Positions 1 to 7,535 of a stretch of DNA of 33,749 nt are shown here, one piece after another. The stretch spans positions 1 through 33,749 of the forward strand of contig JAJISE010000020.1 in NCBI GenBank assembly GCA_022848865.1, in the 5' to 3' direction. Made by a program: the position numbers and the translations under genes. Position 1 is the stretch's first letter; each line of letters starts with the position of its first letter. The DNA comes from Candidatus Thermoplasmatota archaeon (GTDB taxonomy: Archaea > Thermoplasmatota > Thermoplasmata > RBG-16-68-12 > JAGMCJ01). Under the pieces are notes generated by a model. That model was not told the origin of the DNA. It worked only from the letters and a program-made list of their open reading frames with translations, and did no database searches.

Positions 1-121
1 ATGGGCGCGTTCTACCTCTTCGCCTCGTAGCGGACGCGCTCATCGAGGCTAGGAATCCAGTTGGGGCGCTCCTCCTATTGAGGACTTGGCAAGAGATACG
101 CACAGCCTCGTGAATCTTGCG

Positions 122-370
122 TCAGAAGTCCTTTCCCGAGATGTACTGACAGAAGCCGTAGCCGATGGGGCCTTCCTTGGTCGTCTCGCACGGGAACTCG
201 GGGCACTCGAAGCAGAGGTCGATTCCCTTGTTGTGTGCGCAAGTGCTGATCTTGCAGAAGGGATTCTCCTTTGGCACGCAGCCGTCCTCCCCGTTCGGAC
301 ACTTCCCGCTCACCCTCCTCGGGCACTTCTCGCACGCGACCCCGCAGATGCCTATCTTCACGCTAGCCAC
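122..370 (-). CDS. Cys-rich DUF3795-like small protein
   Basis: An 82-residue protein with 11 cysteines in a pattern typical of DUF3795-like proteins: an N-terminal CGVACEKCP block, then paired CxxC-type cysteines (CFEC, FPCE) to the end. The spacing suggests binding of zinc or an iron-sulfur cluster, probably in the cytoplasm, since there is no signal peptide or membrane segment. The start is GTG at 370, with AAGGTG a few bases upstream on the same strand; no in-frame ATG fits as well. The reaction is unknown for this family. The gene runs away from the NUDIX gene, and the 11-bp repeat array lies between the two, upstream of both. Confidence rests on the cysteine pattern and plausible start; the family name is from recognition, not a search. 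Confidence 0.72.
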   Translation of the reverse strand: MASVKIGICGVACEKCPRRVSGKCPNGEDGCVPKENPFCKISTCAHNKGIDLCFECPEFPCETTKEGPIGYGFCQYISGKDF

Positions 371-418
371 CTTGCACCTTGAAGACAGGGCGACTACAAG
401 AAATCATCCTCCCTCTCG

Positions 419-589
419 TCCTGCTGGTTCCTTGCAGCTCCTCCGCAGGTTTCTTGCGACATCCTAGGGACTTACCAGGGACATACTTGCTACATCCTTG
501 CTCCTCCCTTGCTTGATCCTTGCAGGTTTCTTGCTTGATCCTTGCTCCTTCCTTGCAGGATCCTTGCTGAAACCTTGCTCCTCCCTTGC
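419..589. repeat. 11-bp tandem array, consensus CCTTGC plus 5 variable bases
   Basis: A CCTTGC-like hexamer recurs every 11 bases without a slip: at 419, 430, 441, 452, 463, 474, 485, 496, 507, 518, 529, 540, 551, 562, 573 and 584. The copies from 485 onward are CCTTGC or differ by one base, while those at 441, 463 and 474 are degenerate. The array fades into imperfect CTCCCTGCT repeats up to about 615. Because 11 is not a multiple of three, all frames carry the same 33-base pattern, and long open frames on both strands here are a by-product. It lies between two divergent genes (starts 370 minus and 751 plus). Its role is unknown; a helically phased protein-binding array is one possibility. 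Confidence 0.88.
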
Positions 590-750
590 TCCTCGCTGCT
601 CCTCCCTGCTCCTCGAAGCGGATCCTCCGTGGAAAGCTCAGATAGGGCATGAACGCACTGCGGCCCGCCAAAATGCCTGGAGGACTCCACTATCTTGATG
701 GGAAATCGTAATGTGCGGGCAGGACTATCCCTTTCCCGCGGAGAACGGAT

Positions 751-1248
751 ATGGTAGGGAACGAAGGCGAGGCCGCAACCGAACCTGCAAGACAGCCCGT
801 GCAAGTGCTTGTGCATCCCCTGAGGCTTGTCGGCTGGGACTGGGAGTTCCTGTTGCTCAGGCGCCTGCCCAGCCGAGGCGGCTTCTGGCAGGGAGTCACC
901 GGAGGAGTGGAGGGACAGGAGAGTCTCGCGGATGCCGCACGGCGCGAGCTGATCGAGGAGACCCGTCTCCAACCCATCGTGCTCCAGAGCATCGACCACT
1001 CCTGTTCGTACCCCATGGACGAAGGGCTGCGGCAGTCGCATCCCGAGGTCAATGAAATCGAGGAGCATGTCTTCTTCGCACAGGTGGATGGCGGGTCTGA
1101 TCCGCTCATCGATCCCGAGGAGCATGACAGATTCATCTGGTGCCGCTTGGAGGAGGCAATCGAGCTGCTCCACTGGCCAGAGAACAAGGACGCGCTCACT
1201 CGTGTGGAAGAGCATTTGAGGCGACACAGAGCGCGGCATGAGAGGTGA
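751..1248 (+). CDS. NUDIX hydrolase
   Basis: A 165-residue NUDIX-fold pyrophosphohydrolase that would cleave a nucleoside diphosphate linked to another moiety. The NUDIX box is visible around residues 51-72: a Gly-x5-Glu start (GGVEGQE), seven residues, then RELIEET. The usual Gly near the end of the box is Arg here. The Arg-Glu and Glu-Glu metal-binding positions are intact, so activity is likely. The fold resembles dihydroneopterin-triphosphate pyrophosphatase-type NUDIX proteins, but the substrate cannot be told. The ATG at 751 has GGAG about eight bases upstream. The stop TGA (1246-1248) lies inside the ribosome binding site of the next gene, so the two are probably translationally coupled. 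Confidence 0.88.
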   Translation: MVGNEGEAATEPARQPVQVLVHPLRLVGWDWEFLLLRRLPSRGGFWQGVTGGVEGQESLADAARRELIEETRLQPIVLQSIDHSCSYPMDEGLRQSHPEVNEIEEHVFFAQVDGGSDPLIDPEEHDRFIWCRLEEAIELLHWPENKDALTRVEEHLRRHRARHER

Positions 1249-1253
1249 CGTTC

Positions 1254-2024
1254 ATGGAGATCGTTGACCTGGACAAGGAACTGGAAGCGAGGTTCCTGGA
1301 GCACGTGCGGGGCAACCCGCTCGAATACTACTTCTACATACTCGATTGGCAGTTCAACCGCGAGGACTCGAAGTTCCTGATCGCACGGGAGGGCGAGGAC
1401 ATCCGCGGGATCATGCTCACCTATAAGACCTTCGTCGCCCAGTTCAGGGGCAGCCGTGAGGCAGTGGAGGCTCTCTTCCCGCATCTCGAGCTCCGCAAGA
1501 CGGACATCATCGTCCCGCTCGGCATGGAGGACATCCCGCTAAGGACATACGAGCCGACCGAGCAGCACGAGCTTGTCCTGATGCACCTCGGTAAGGGGAA
1601 CGAGAAGCTGGTGAGGACCCGCGAGACGGTCCAGCCTTCCGCTGATGACGCAGAGGCCATCGCAAGACTGATGAGAGACACCCTACCCGAGTTCTGGGGA
1701 GAGGAGACCGGAGAGAAGATCAGGGAATCCATGGAGAAGGCCTTCTGGCTCGTCGCCAAGGATGGTGACAAGATCGTCTCAGTGGGCAACACCTTCTTCG
1801 CCGACTTCGGCAGCAACATCGGAGTCGTCACCACGCACGAGGCCTACAGGAACAAGGGCTACGCGACTTCCATCGTCTCTTCATTGGCCGAGGAGATATT
1901 CCAGCGAAATGACAAGGCACTCATTCACGTCTTCGCGGACAACCATTCAGCGATGCATACGTACCGAAAGGTCGGGTTCAGGCCCTTCAACTCGTACGTG
2001 CTCATCAAGGGCCAGAGGAGGTAG
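1254..2024 (+). CDS. GNAT family N-acetyltransferase
   Basis: A 256-residue protein with a C-terminal GNAT domain. The acetyl-CoA-binding motif A is visible as VVTTHEAYRNKGYAT (R/Q-x-x-G-x-G/A form, here RNKGYA), followed by a helix and the motif B segment ending in YRKVGFRPF. The N-terminal half (about 120 residues) is less conserved and may be a second, degenerate GNAT lobe. The start is taken as ATG 1254 because a strong GAGGTGA lies at 1242-1248 with a five-base spacer; a GTG at 1245 would overlap that site. It follows the NUDIX gene in an apparent two-gene operon. The acceptor substrate is unknown. Confidence 0.85.
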   Translation: MEIVDLDKELEARFLEHVRGNPLEYYFYILDWQFNREDSKFLIAREGEDIRGIMLTYKTFVAQFRGSREAVEALFPHLELRKTDIIVPLGMEDIPLRTYEPTEQHELVLMHLGKGNEKLVRTRETVQPSADDAEAIARLMRDTLPEFWGEETGEKIRESMEKAFWLVAKDGDKIVSVGNTFFADFGSNIGVVTTHEAYRNKGYATSIVSSLAEEIFQRNDKALIHVFADNHSAMHTYRKVGFRPFNSYVLIKGQRR

Positions 2025-2037
2025 CCCGGCGGTCGCG

Positions 2038-2892
2038 CTAGATGTCCCTTTTCCTGAAGGAGAAGTACGCCAGGATCACGGCTAGCTCGATCCACAGAAT
2101 CTGCACCATGACCGCGAACGTCGTGGTCATGAAGAACGGGATGTCGAAGCTGAAGCCGAAGACCTGCTCAATCCCGAAAGCCGACATGACGGCGAGCTGG
2201 TACAGATCGGTGGGGCTGATGACGATAGATGCGTATAGCCAATCCGGAAATGGTACCGCGCCCGTCATCAAGCCCTGAATGTCCCCGCCGGTGGCCATGT
2301 AGACGCCGAAGATGATCATCCCGTATATCATCGACCAGAAGACCAGGACCACGCCCATGCCAAGGGCTCTGGCGCGGCTTTTCGCGATCGTCGAGAAGAG
2401 CACGGCCATGCTCAGATAGAGAAAGCCGGACAGCATGGTAAGCCCGATGAAGCTCAGGTAGGCGACTCCCGACTCCGCTCCGACCGTAGCAGCGATCAGA
2501 ATGCCGGCGGCGCCGAAACCGACCACTGTTGAGACGATGATCACGGACCCGAGGCCGATCAGTTTGCCGACCAGGACTTCTCCCCTTCTGATCGGGTAGG
2601 AGAGCAATACGCCCATCGAGCCATTCTCGCATTCGCCAGCGATGGACGCGTAGCCCAACATCACTGCTATCAGAGGAATGAAGATGGCGGCAATGCTCAG
2701 GAGACTCATGACGGTCTCCTCCATTCCCCCGAGGACGGACCCGCCACCGGTCTGCGCTCCCGCCACATATGAAGCCAGAAGCGTCAATATCGCGAAGATG
2801 ACAGTGAGAGCGACTATCCATCTGTTCCTGACGTTGTCCGCGAACTCCTTCTTCGCGACCGAGTATATGGCCTTCAGACTGATGCCCGTCAT
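2038..2892 (-). CDS. ABC-2 type transporter permease (NosY-like)
   Basis: A 284-residue integral membrane protein with about six hydrophobic segments, the first at about residues 24-42 after a cytoplasmic start, and a long second block around FIPLIAVMLGYASIAGE. The GECENGSMGVLLSYPIRRGE segment, after the second membrane helix, is typical of ABC-2 permeases and is thought to contact the ATPase. The preferred start is ATG 2892, five bases after a full GGAGGTGA; a GTG at 2901 would lie inside that site. The ATPase gene ends at 2894, so the two are translationally coupled and should form one exporter. The substrate is unknown. It converges on the GNAT gene with 13 bases between the stops. Confidence 0.9.
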   Translation of the reverse strand: MTGISLKAIYSVAKKEFADNVRNRWIVALTVIFAILTLLASYVAGAQTGGGSVLGGMEETVMSLLSIAAIFIPLIAVMLGYASIAGECENGSMGVLLSYPIRRGEVLVGKLIGLGSVIIVSTVVGFGAAGILIAATVGAESGVAYLSFIGLTMLSGFLYLSMAVLFSTIAKSRARALGMGVVLVFWSMIYGMIIFGVYMATGGDIQGLMTGAVPFPDWLYASIVISPTDLYQLAVMSAFGIEQVFGFSFDIPFFMTTTFAVMVQILWIELAVILAYFSFRKRDI

Positions 2893-2893
2893 T

Positions 2894-3841
2894 TCAGTCA
2901 CCTCCGCCCGAGATCATCTTCACGAAGGCATCCTCGAGCGCTGGCTCTATCGTCCTGAAATCGCGTATCTCGACTCCCGCCTCCTTGAGCGCGATTATCA
3001 CGTCCATGCGGGCATCGGTGTCGCACGTGACCAGGAGCTTGTCTCCCTCGGCGTCAGCGGTCTCCACGCCCGGTACGTTGAACACGGCTTCCGGGATCCT
3101 CCCGCCCAAGCCGGGAACCGTGATTTCTAGCTGAGGCATGATATGGAGGCGCTTGCTCAGATTCGGGACCGTGTCCACGGCTAGGAGCTTGCCCTCGTCT
3201 ATTATCGCGACCCTGTTGCAGAGGGCCTGGACCTCGCTCAGTATGTGCGAGGAGAACAACACCGTCGCGCCCTGCTTGTTCAGGTTCCTGATCTTCTCCC
3301 TCGTGACCTTCACCCATCGTGCGTCCAACCCCCCCATGGGCTCGTCGAAGATGTAGACGGAAGGGTTCCCTATCATCGCCTGAGCTATTCCCAGCAGCTG
3401 GATCATGCCCTTGGAGTAGGTCCCCACCTTCCTGTGAATCGCATCAGTGAGCCCGACCTCCTCGATGAGGGGCACGACGATGGACTTGTCCACGTCCTTC
3501 AGTTCGCAGAAGAAGTTGAGCGTCTGCACGGGCGTCAGGTTGCGGTAGAAGGCGACCTGCTCGGGCAGGTAACCCGTCTTCCTTCTGTGCTCGACATTGA
3601 ATCCGTCATCGATCCTGGTACCGTTGAGAAAGATGTTCCCCCGAGTGGGTCTGACGAGTCCCATGATCATCTTGATCGTCGTCGTCTTCCCTGCCCCGTT
3701 CGGACCCAGGAAGCCATAGATCTCTCCCCTCTTCACGCTCATGTAGAGGCTGTCAACTGCCTGGACGTCCTTGAAGCTCTTCGAGAGGTTCCGCGTCTCG
3801 ATGGCGATCTCAGAATCGTAGTAGTCGCTCGTGGGTATCAC
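2894..3841 (-). CDS. ABC transporter ATP-binding protein
   Basis: A 315-residue ABC ATPase. The Walker A motif is GPNGAGKTT, the Q-loop region is in GYLPEQ, the signature is YSKGM (a common variant of LSGGQ in ABC-2 exporters), Walker B is VYIFDEP followed by the D-loop GGLDA, and the switch His is in SSH. The C-terminal 90 residues form the extension typical of ABC-2 ATPases. The start is GTG 3841. It drives the permease encoded directly downstream, giving a two-component exporter at the membrane. The exported substrate cannot be told; drug, lipid and polysaccharide export families all share this layout. Confidence 0.93.
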   Translation of the reverse strand: MIPTSDYYDSEIAIETRNLSKSFKDVQAVDSLYMSVKRGEIYGFLGPNGAGKTTTIKMIMGLVRPTRGNIFLNGTRIDDGFNVEHRRKTGYLPEQVAFYRNLTPVQTLNFFCELKDVDKSIVVPLIEEVGLTDAIHRKVGTYSKGMIQLLGIAQAMIGNPSVYIFDEPMGGLDARWVKVTREKIRNLNKQGATVLFSSHILSEVQALCNRVAIIDEGKLLAVDTVPNLSKRLHIMPQLEITVPGLGGRIPEAVFNVPGVETADAEGDKLLVTCDTDARMDVIIALKEAGVEIRDFRTIEPALEDAFVKMISGGGD

Positions 3842-3914
3842 CGTATGTGCCAGGTATTATGGTGCTACCCGATATGGAAACGAGTATTTCATTTGTCCCA
3901 TGCTCGGGCGAGGA

Positions 3915-3921
3915 CTTATAT
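3915..3921 (+). promoter_or_regulatory. TATA box for the small membrane protein gene
   Basis: The motif CTTATAT lies 52 bases upstream of the ATG at 3973. A transcript starting about 26 bases downstream would have a leader of roughly 28 bases containing the GGAGG at 3961-3965. This fits an archaeal promoter with a leadered transcript. Confidence 0.45.
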
Positions 3922-3972
3922 CGCTCCGAGACATTCTGAGGTCCGAGGATACGGTTACTTGGAGGGTACCAG

Positions 3973-4362
3973 ATGAGTTCTGGAACGGAACCAGGAGTTC
4001 CCCCTGAGGAGACTTCTGTCGGGGAGGATGCGGAGGGCGAGGGAGCGGAGACGCAGCGTAACGGTCCAGAAGCCATCCCAAGGATTCTAATCATCACAGG
4101 ACTGATCATCATAATGGGCAGCTACATTGGTTTGAATCACTTGGTGGTGAACTTGTGGGATGCGGAACCCCTGCAGATGGAGATCGCGATCGACGTTCTG
4201 CTGATTGGGGCCCTCCTCGTCGCCGTCGGGTTCGTGATAGGCGCTATGGATGTCAGAATCAACCGACTTGTGCGAGTGGGAATGGTCATAGGCATCGCGG
4301 TCTTGGTCTCTCTTCTCGTATACGAAGCCCTGGTGCTCTTCGGCTCCTCTCAGATTCCGTAG
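3973..4362 (+). CDS. Small three-TM membrane protein
   Basis: A 129-residue protein of unknown function. The first 35 residues are acidic and rich in Gly, Glu and Pro, so probably disordered. They are followed by three hydrophobic helices, at about residues 37-58, 70-92 and 100-124, separated by short charged loops (GAMDVRINRLVR). The ATG at 3973 has GGAGG about eight bases upstream. It is divergent from the ABC exporter and convergent with the next gene, so it is probably transcribed alone. No catalytic motif is visible. It could be a lineage-specific membrane protein. Confidence 0.7.
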   Translation: MSSGTEPGVPPEETSVGEDAEGEGAETQRNGPEAIPRILIITGLIIIMGSYIGLNHLVVNLWDAEPLQMEIAIDVLLIGALLVAVGFVIGAMDVRINRLVRVGMVIGIAVLVSLLVYEALVLFGSSQIP

Positions 4363-4370
4363 GGCTGACA

Positions 4371-5276
4371 CTAAGGACTCTCGCAAGTGAAGGAAACGCT
4401 TGCCATCTCTTGGTCATGGAAGAAAACCTCAAACGAATAGTCCCCTTCGTCCTCGACTTCCACATAGACCTTGTCACCAGTACTAAGGTACCCGTCTCTA
4501 TCCATGTCCCAGAATTCCATGAGTATTGTGGTCTTTCCATGCTCGGGTGGCATCATCCAATCCCAACCGAAGCCGTATTTCCTGAGAACGAACTCGTAGT
4601 GCATCAGTTTGCAGTTGTTGTCGCAACCGGAGACAACAATGCCCCACTTCTTTGGTGAGACCTGGGTTATGTTCAGTTCCACCTGCGGCTCCATGACCGG
4701 TGCATCTTCCTCAGCAGGCGTCCACTCAACGGAGGCCCAAGAGATTCCACCCATACTGGATTCGCGAATCTCACCTCTCAGCGTGATCCAATCCCCCAAA
4801 CCGTAAGAGCACAAGCTAGCGTTGACCAGGTTCACCGTTATTTGACCATGGTAGGAGTCCCTCCACTTCTTGCCGTGGTAGGAGAACGTCAGATGCCACC
4901 ATTCAAATGTATAGCTCTCGTTCACAACGAATGAGCCGAAGCTTGCCCCAACGATTATGTCTCTAACGATCACGGTGTCCCCATCTGCGTAGGGGAAGTA
5001 GTCGTCAGGAAGGCCGTCACCGTTCGTGTCCTTCGCCTTCTCGACAAATTCGGTCATGGTCAAGTGCGATTCTTCGAGAGGATAGAAGAAGACGAAGTAG
5101 AAGAGCGTGGACAGAACCAAGATCACGACGACCGTCATAGAGGCAGCCACTCTCCTCATATCCGTTGCCGACACGTCGGTTTGTTCCTTGTCCGAACCTT
5201 GGTCGATGCTATCTGACCGAATTCCCAGATGACCCACTCCACACTGTATGTTCTTCTGATAGTCCCCAGCAGACAT
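4371..5276 (-). CDS. Membrane-anchored protein with Ca-loop-like motifs
   Basis: A 301-residue protein not recognised as any named family. After about 45 mostly polar residues there is one membrane helix (VVVILVLSTLFYFVFFYP), so the bulk is predicted to lie outside the cell. Just after the helix is a calcium-loop-like DTNGDGLPDDY, and near the C-terminus a second, DMDRDGYLSTGD; both have the spaced Asp/Asn pattern of EF-hand or dockerin loops. The middle is rich in aromatic residues and beta-strand-like. Three cysteines near residues 218-222 and the end could form disulfides. It lies 70 bases downstream of the geranylgeranyl reductase gene on the same strand; a functional link is not evident. 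Confidence 0.72.
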   Translation of the reverse strand: MSAGDYQKNIQCGVGHLGIRSDSIDQGSDKEQTDVSATDMRRVAASMTVVVILVLSTLFYFVFFYPLEESHLTMTEFVEKAKDTNGDGLPDDYFPYADGDTVIVRDIIVGASFGSFVVNESYTFEWWHLTFSYHGKKWRDSYHGQITVNLVNASLCSYGLGDWITLRGEIRESSMGGISWASVEWTPAEEDAPVMEPQVELNITQVSPKKWGIVVSGCDNNCKLMHYEFVLRKYGFGWDWMMPPEHGKTTILMEFWDMDRDGYLSTGDKVYVEVEDEGDYSFEVFFHDQEMASVSFTCESP

Positions 5277-5346
5277 AAGTGTTTTGCCGATGCCGCACTG
5301 ATTATCGGCAGTGACCGGAGACTCGTGGTTCGTGAACTCTCTGCGG

Positions 5347-6426
5347 TCAGAAGAGCCGCTGACAACGCAGTACCCGACCGATTCCCTTCGTCCCGAGGAC
5401 CCGCATCGCCATGGCCGTCAGCGAGTCGCTCCAGAAGACCTTGTCCGCGAGGCCCTTGATTCCCACACCGGTTCTCAGGCGTTCCCAGACGATTCTCCTG
5501 CTTGCGGCTTCGTACTCCGCCAGCGGGGCGCTGGTGGAAAGATGAGCGCTAATCGCCTTCGCCGCTTCGCGGGCACATATCATGGCCGTCTGCATCCCGC
5601 CCCCCGTCGTGGGGATGACGTGGCCCGCCGCGTCGCCGACTATGAGAACGTTCCCTCTCTGCGTCGGGGAGACGGGCCCTGTGGCGGGAACGAGCTTCCC
5701 GCGGATCGTCTGCCACGTCAGTCCCATTCCTCGCAACCAGGACTTCAGAAGACCGGACAGGCTTCCATCGAACCTCTCCCAGACACCGAGACCAGCGTTT
5801 GCGGTGCCGTTCTTCGGAAATATCCACGCGTACGCGCCAGGGCTGAGACGTCCGAAGTAGAGAGCAGCATCATCGGGGATGCGACCCTCCACGAACGTCG
5901 TGACCGCCCGGTACAGTTGCGCGGGACGGGGGAGGCCGACCCCTCGGGCGATGCGCGATGACGGACCGTCCGCGCCCACGACGATCCTCCCGCGAACGGT
6001 GCCCTTCGATGTGACGACCTCCTCTCCGCTCGCCGACCTTGCGTGGGTGTCCAGAAGGATCTCTGCGCCCTTCCTCTCTGCAGCGGCCGCCAGATTCCTC
6101 TCGAACTGGGTTCTGTCAATAGTCATCCCCTTGAAAGGAACGATGTACGTCCTCCCCTTCGGACTGTGGACCGAGAAGGTGTCGAACTTCCGCCTCACAC
6201 AGCCCTCCACGCTTCCATGGAGCTCTTCGAGTCCATAGGCTCGCGGGAACATCTCCAGTACCTCCTCGTTGGAGGCGAGATACTCCCCGCATCTGACCAC
6301 AGAGCCTACGGATTTCTTCTTCTCGAGCACCACGACATCCAGACCATAGGCCGCGCAATACCTCGCCACGGTCAAACCGGCCGGACCGGCCCCGACAATG
6401 ATGACATCGCGCTTGGGCACGCTCAC
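5347..6426 (-). CDS. Geranylgeranyl reductase family FAD-dependent oxidoreductase
   Basis: A 359-residue flavoprotein of the geranylgeranyl reductase family, which saturates the double bonds of isoprenoid chains on archaeal ether lipids or quinones. The N-terminal FAD-binding motif is VGAGPAG, with the acidic ribose-binding residue in VVLEKK. A Cys-containing RCGEYL segment follows, matching the cysteine loop of archaeal digeranylgeranylglycerophospholipid reductases. The substrate-site motif YAWIFP and the second FAD motif GDAAGHVIPTTGGG are present. The start is GTG 6426, with GGTGAT just upstream; a GTG at 6420 is an alternative. It sits 32 bases downstream of the GGPP synthase gene, so the two probably form one operon. 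Confidence 0.92.
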   Translation of the reverse strand: MSVPKRDVIIVGAGPAGLTVARYCAAYGLDVVVLEKKKSVGSVVRCGEYLASNEEVLEMFPRAYGLEELHGSVEGCVRRKFDTFSVHSPKGRTYIVPFKGMTIDRTQFERNLAAAAERKGAEILLDTHARSASGEEVVTSKGTVRGRIVVGADGPSSRIARGVGLPRPAQLYRAVTTFVEGRIPDDAALYFGRLSPGAYAWIFPKNGTANAGLGVWERFDGSLSGLLKSWLRGMGLTWQTIRGKLVPATGPVSPTQRGNVLIVGDAAGHVIPTTGGGMQTAMICAREAAKAISAHLSTSAPLAEYEAASRRIVWERLRTGVGIKGLADKVFWSDSLTAMAMRVLGTKGIGRVLRCQRLF

Positions 6427-6458
6427 CGAATCACCGTGCCGAACAAAAACCTTCCCGC

Positions 6459-7427
6459 CTAGTAGCTGCGCTCAAGAACGAAATCTGCGAGCTTGACGAG
6501 CTCTTCCTTGAACTCCTCGATGAGCGGAACGGACAGATGCTTCTTCGCGGTCCTGGAATACTCGCCCGCCGCTTCCCTGGCCTGCTCAACGGCTCCCGAT
6601 TCCTTGAGCAGCCGCAGAGCCTCCGCGACATCCGACTCGGTCTTCTCCTCCTTGCGCAGGATGGCTCTCAGCGCATCCGCCTCTTCTGAGCCATTTCTCA
6701 GCGCGAAGATCGGGATCAGCGTCAGGTTTCCCTCTCGGATGTCCGTTCCCACCGGCTTGCCCAGGACGGCCTCCGTCCCGATCACGTCGAGTATGTCGTC
6801 GACGATCTGGAAACATATCCCGAGGTTGAGCCCGTAGTCTGCGAGGGCCTCCACCTGCGCGTCGGTGCCCCTGCCTAGGATGGCGCCTACCTTGGCACCG
6901 CTGCTCATGGGCATCGCCGTCTTCATAGTCACTGTGTCGATGTACTCCTCTGCACGCAGGTCGACGTTCCGCAGGTTCCTCATCTGCCTTATCTCGCCCT
7001 CCGCCAGGTTCACGCACGCCCGCGCGGTCACTCCGACGACCTTATCAGAGAACCTCCCGCCGATCTCGAACCCCCGCGCGAAAAGGTAGTCTCCTGCGAC
7101 CAAGGACGTGCCCACGCCGAACTTCTCGTATGCCGATTCCATCCCCCGCCTGAGGGTACCTCCGTCGTTGATGTCATCGTGGACGAGAGTTGCGTTGTGG
7201 ATGAGCTCGATCGCGGACGCCATCTCTATCGCTTCTGACGGCTCCTCGCCGCCTGCGGCATAGAATGCGATGAGGGTGATAATAGGCCGAATCCTCTTCC
7301 CGCCGGAGCGGACGACGTAGGAGGCGATTTCCGTGAGAAGGTCCTCATTCGATTTCAGGCATTCAGCAATCCTTTGCTCAACCCGCTCAAGCTCTTTTGA
7401 TATTCCGAAGTCCAGAGCCAAGGGCAT
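6459..7427 (-). CDS. Polyprenyl (geranylgeranyl) diphosphate synthase
   Basis: A 322-residue class I trans-prenyltransferase. It condenses isopentenyl diphosphate with an allylic diphosphate to make the C20 or similar precursor for archaeal lipids and quinone tails. The first Asp-rich motif is DDIND in LVHDDIND and the second is DDILD in QIVDDILD; GGKRIRP near residue 42 binds isopentenyl diphosphate. Length is normal for the family. Chain length cannot be read reliably, though GGPP would suit the archaeal setting. The ATG at 7427 lies about 26 bases downstream of a TATA box on the same strand, suggesting a leaderless transcript that also carries the reductase gene. Confidence 0.93.
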   Translation of the reverse strand: MPLALDFGISKELERVEQRIAECLKSNEDLLTEIASYVVRSGGKRIRPIITLIAFYAAGGEEPSEAIEMASAIELIHNATLVHDDINDGGTLRRGMESAYEKFGVGTSLVAGDYLFARGFEIGGRFSDKVVGVTARACVNLAEGEIRQMRNLRNVDLRAEEYIDTVTMKTAMPMSSGAKVGAILGRGTDAQVEALADYGLNLGICFQIVDDILDVIGTEAVLGKPVGTDIREGNLTLIPIFALRNGSEEADALRAILRKEEKTESDVAEALRLLKESGAVEQAREAAGEYSRTAKKHLSVPLIEEFKEELVKLADFVLERSY

Positions 7428-7448
7428 ACGTCTGTAGGATGACCTCTT

Positions 7449-7457
7449 GATATATAA
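7449..7457 (-). promoter_or_regulatory. TATA box for the GGPP synthase operon
   Basis: The stretch reads TTATATATC on the minus strand. Its centre lies about 26 bases upstream of the ATG at 7427, the classic distance for a leaderless archaeal transcript. Confidence 0.65.
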
Positions 7458-7497
7458 CGCTTCGTTCCTGGGGGTCTTGGCTGGGTGCCCCCGTTAG

Positions 7498-7505
7498 CCT
7501 TAAAT
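7498..7505 (+). promoter_or_regulatory. TATA-like box for the prenyltransferase gene
   Basis: The stretch CCTTAAAT lies about 34 bases upstream of the preferred ATG at 7536, consistent with a very short leader. Together with the opposing TATA at 7449-7457 it makes a compact divergent promoter pair. Confidence 0.45.
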
Positions 7506-7535
7506 CCTGCCCCAGTCTACCGAGTCAGTGAGTGC

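Noticed and set aside
1-30. ATG with ten codons ending in TAG at the very start of the window
   Set aside because: It could be the tail of a gene running in from the left, but nine residues cannot be assigned.
363-1239. Long minus-strand open frames across the repeat array and the NUDIX gene
   Set aside because: They exist because the 11-bp array is open in all frames and because they run antisense to the NUDIX gene; the residues are low-complexity.
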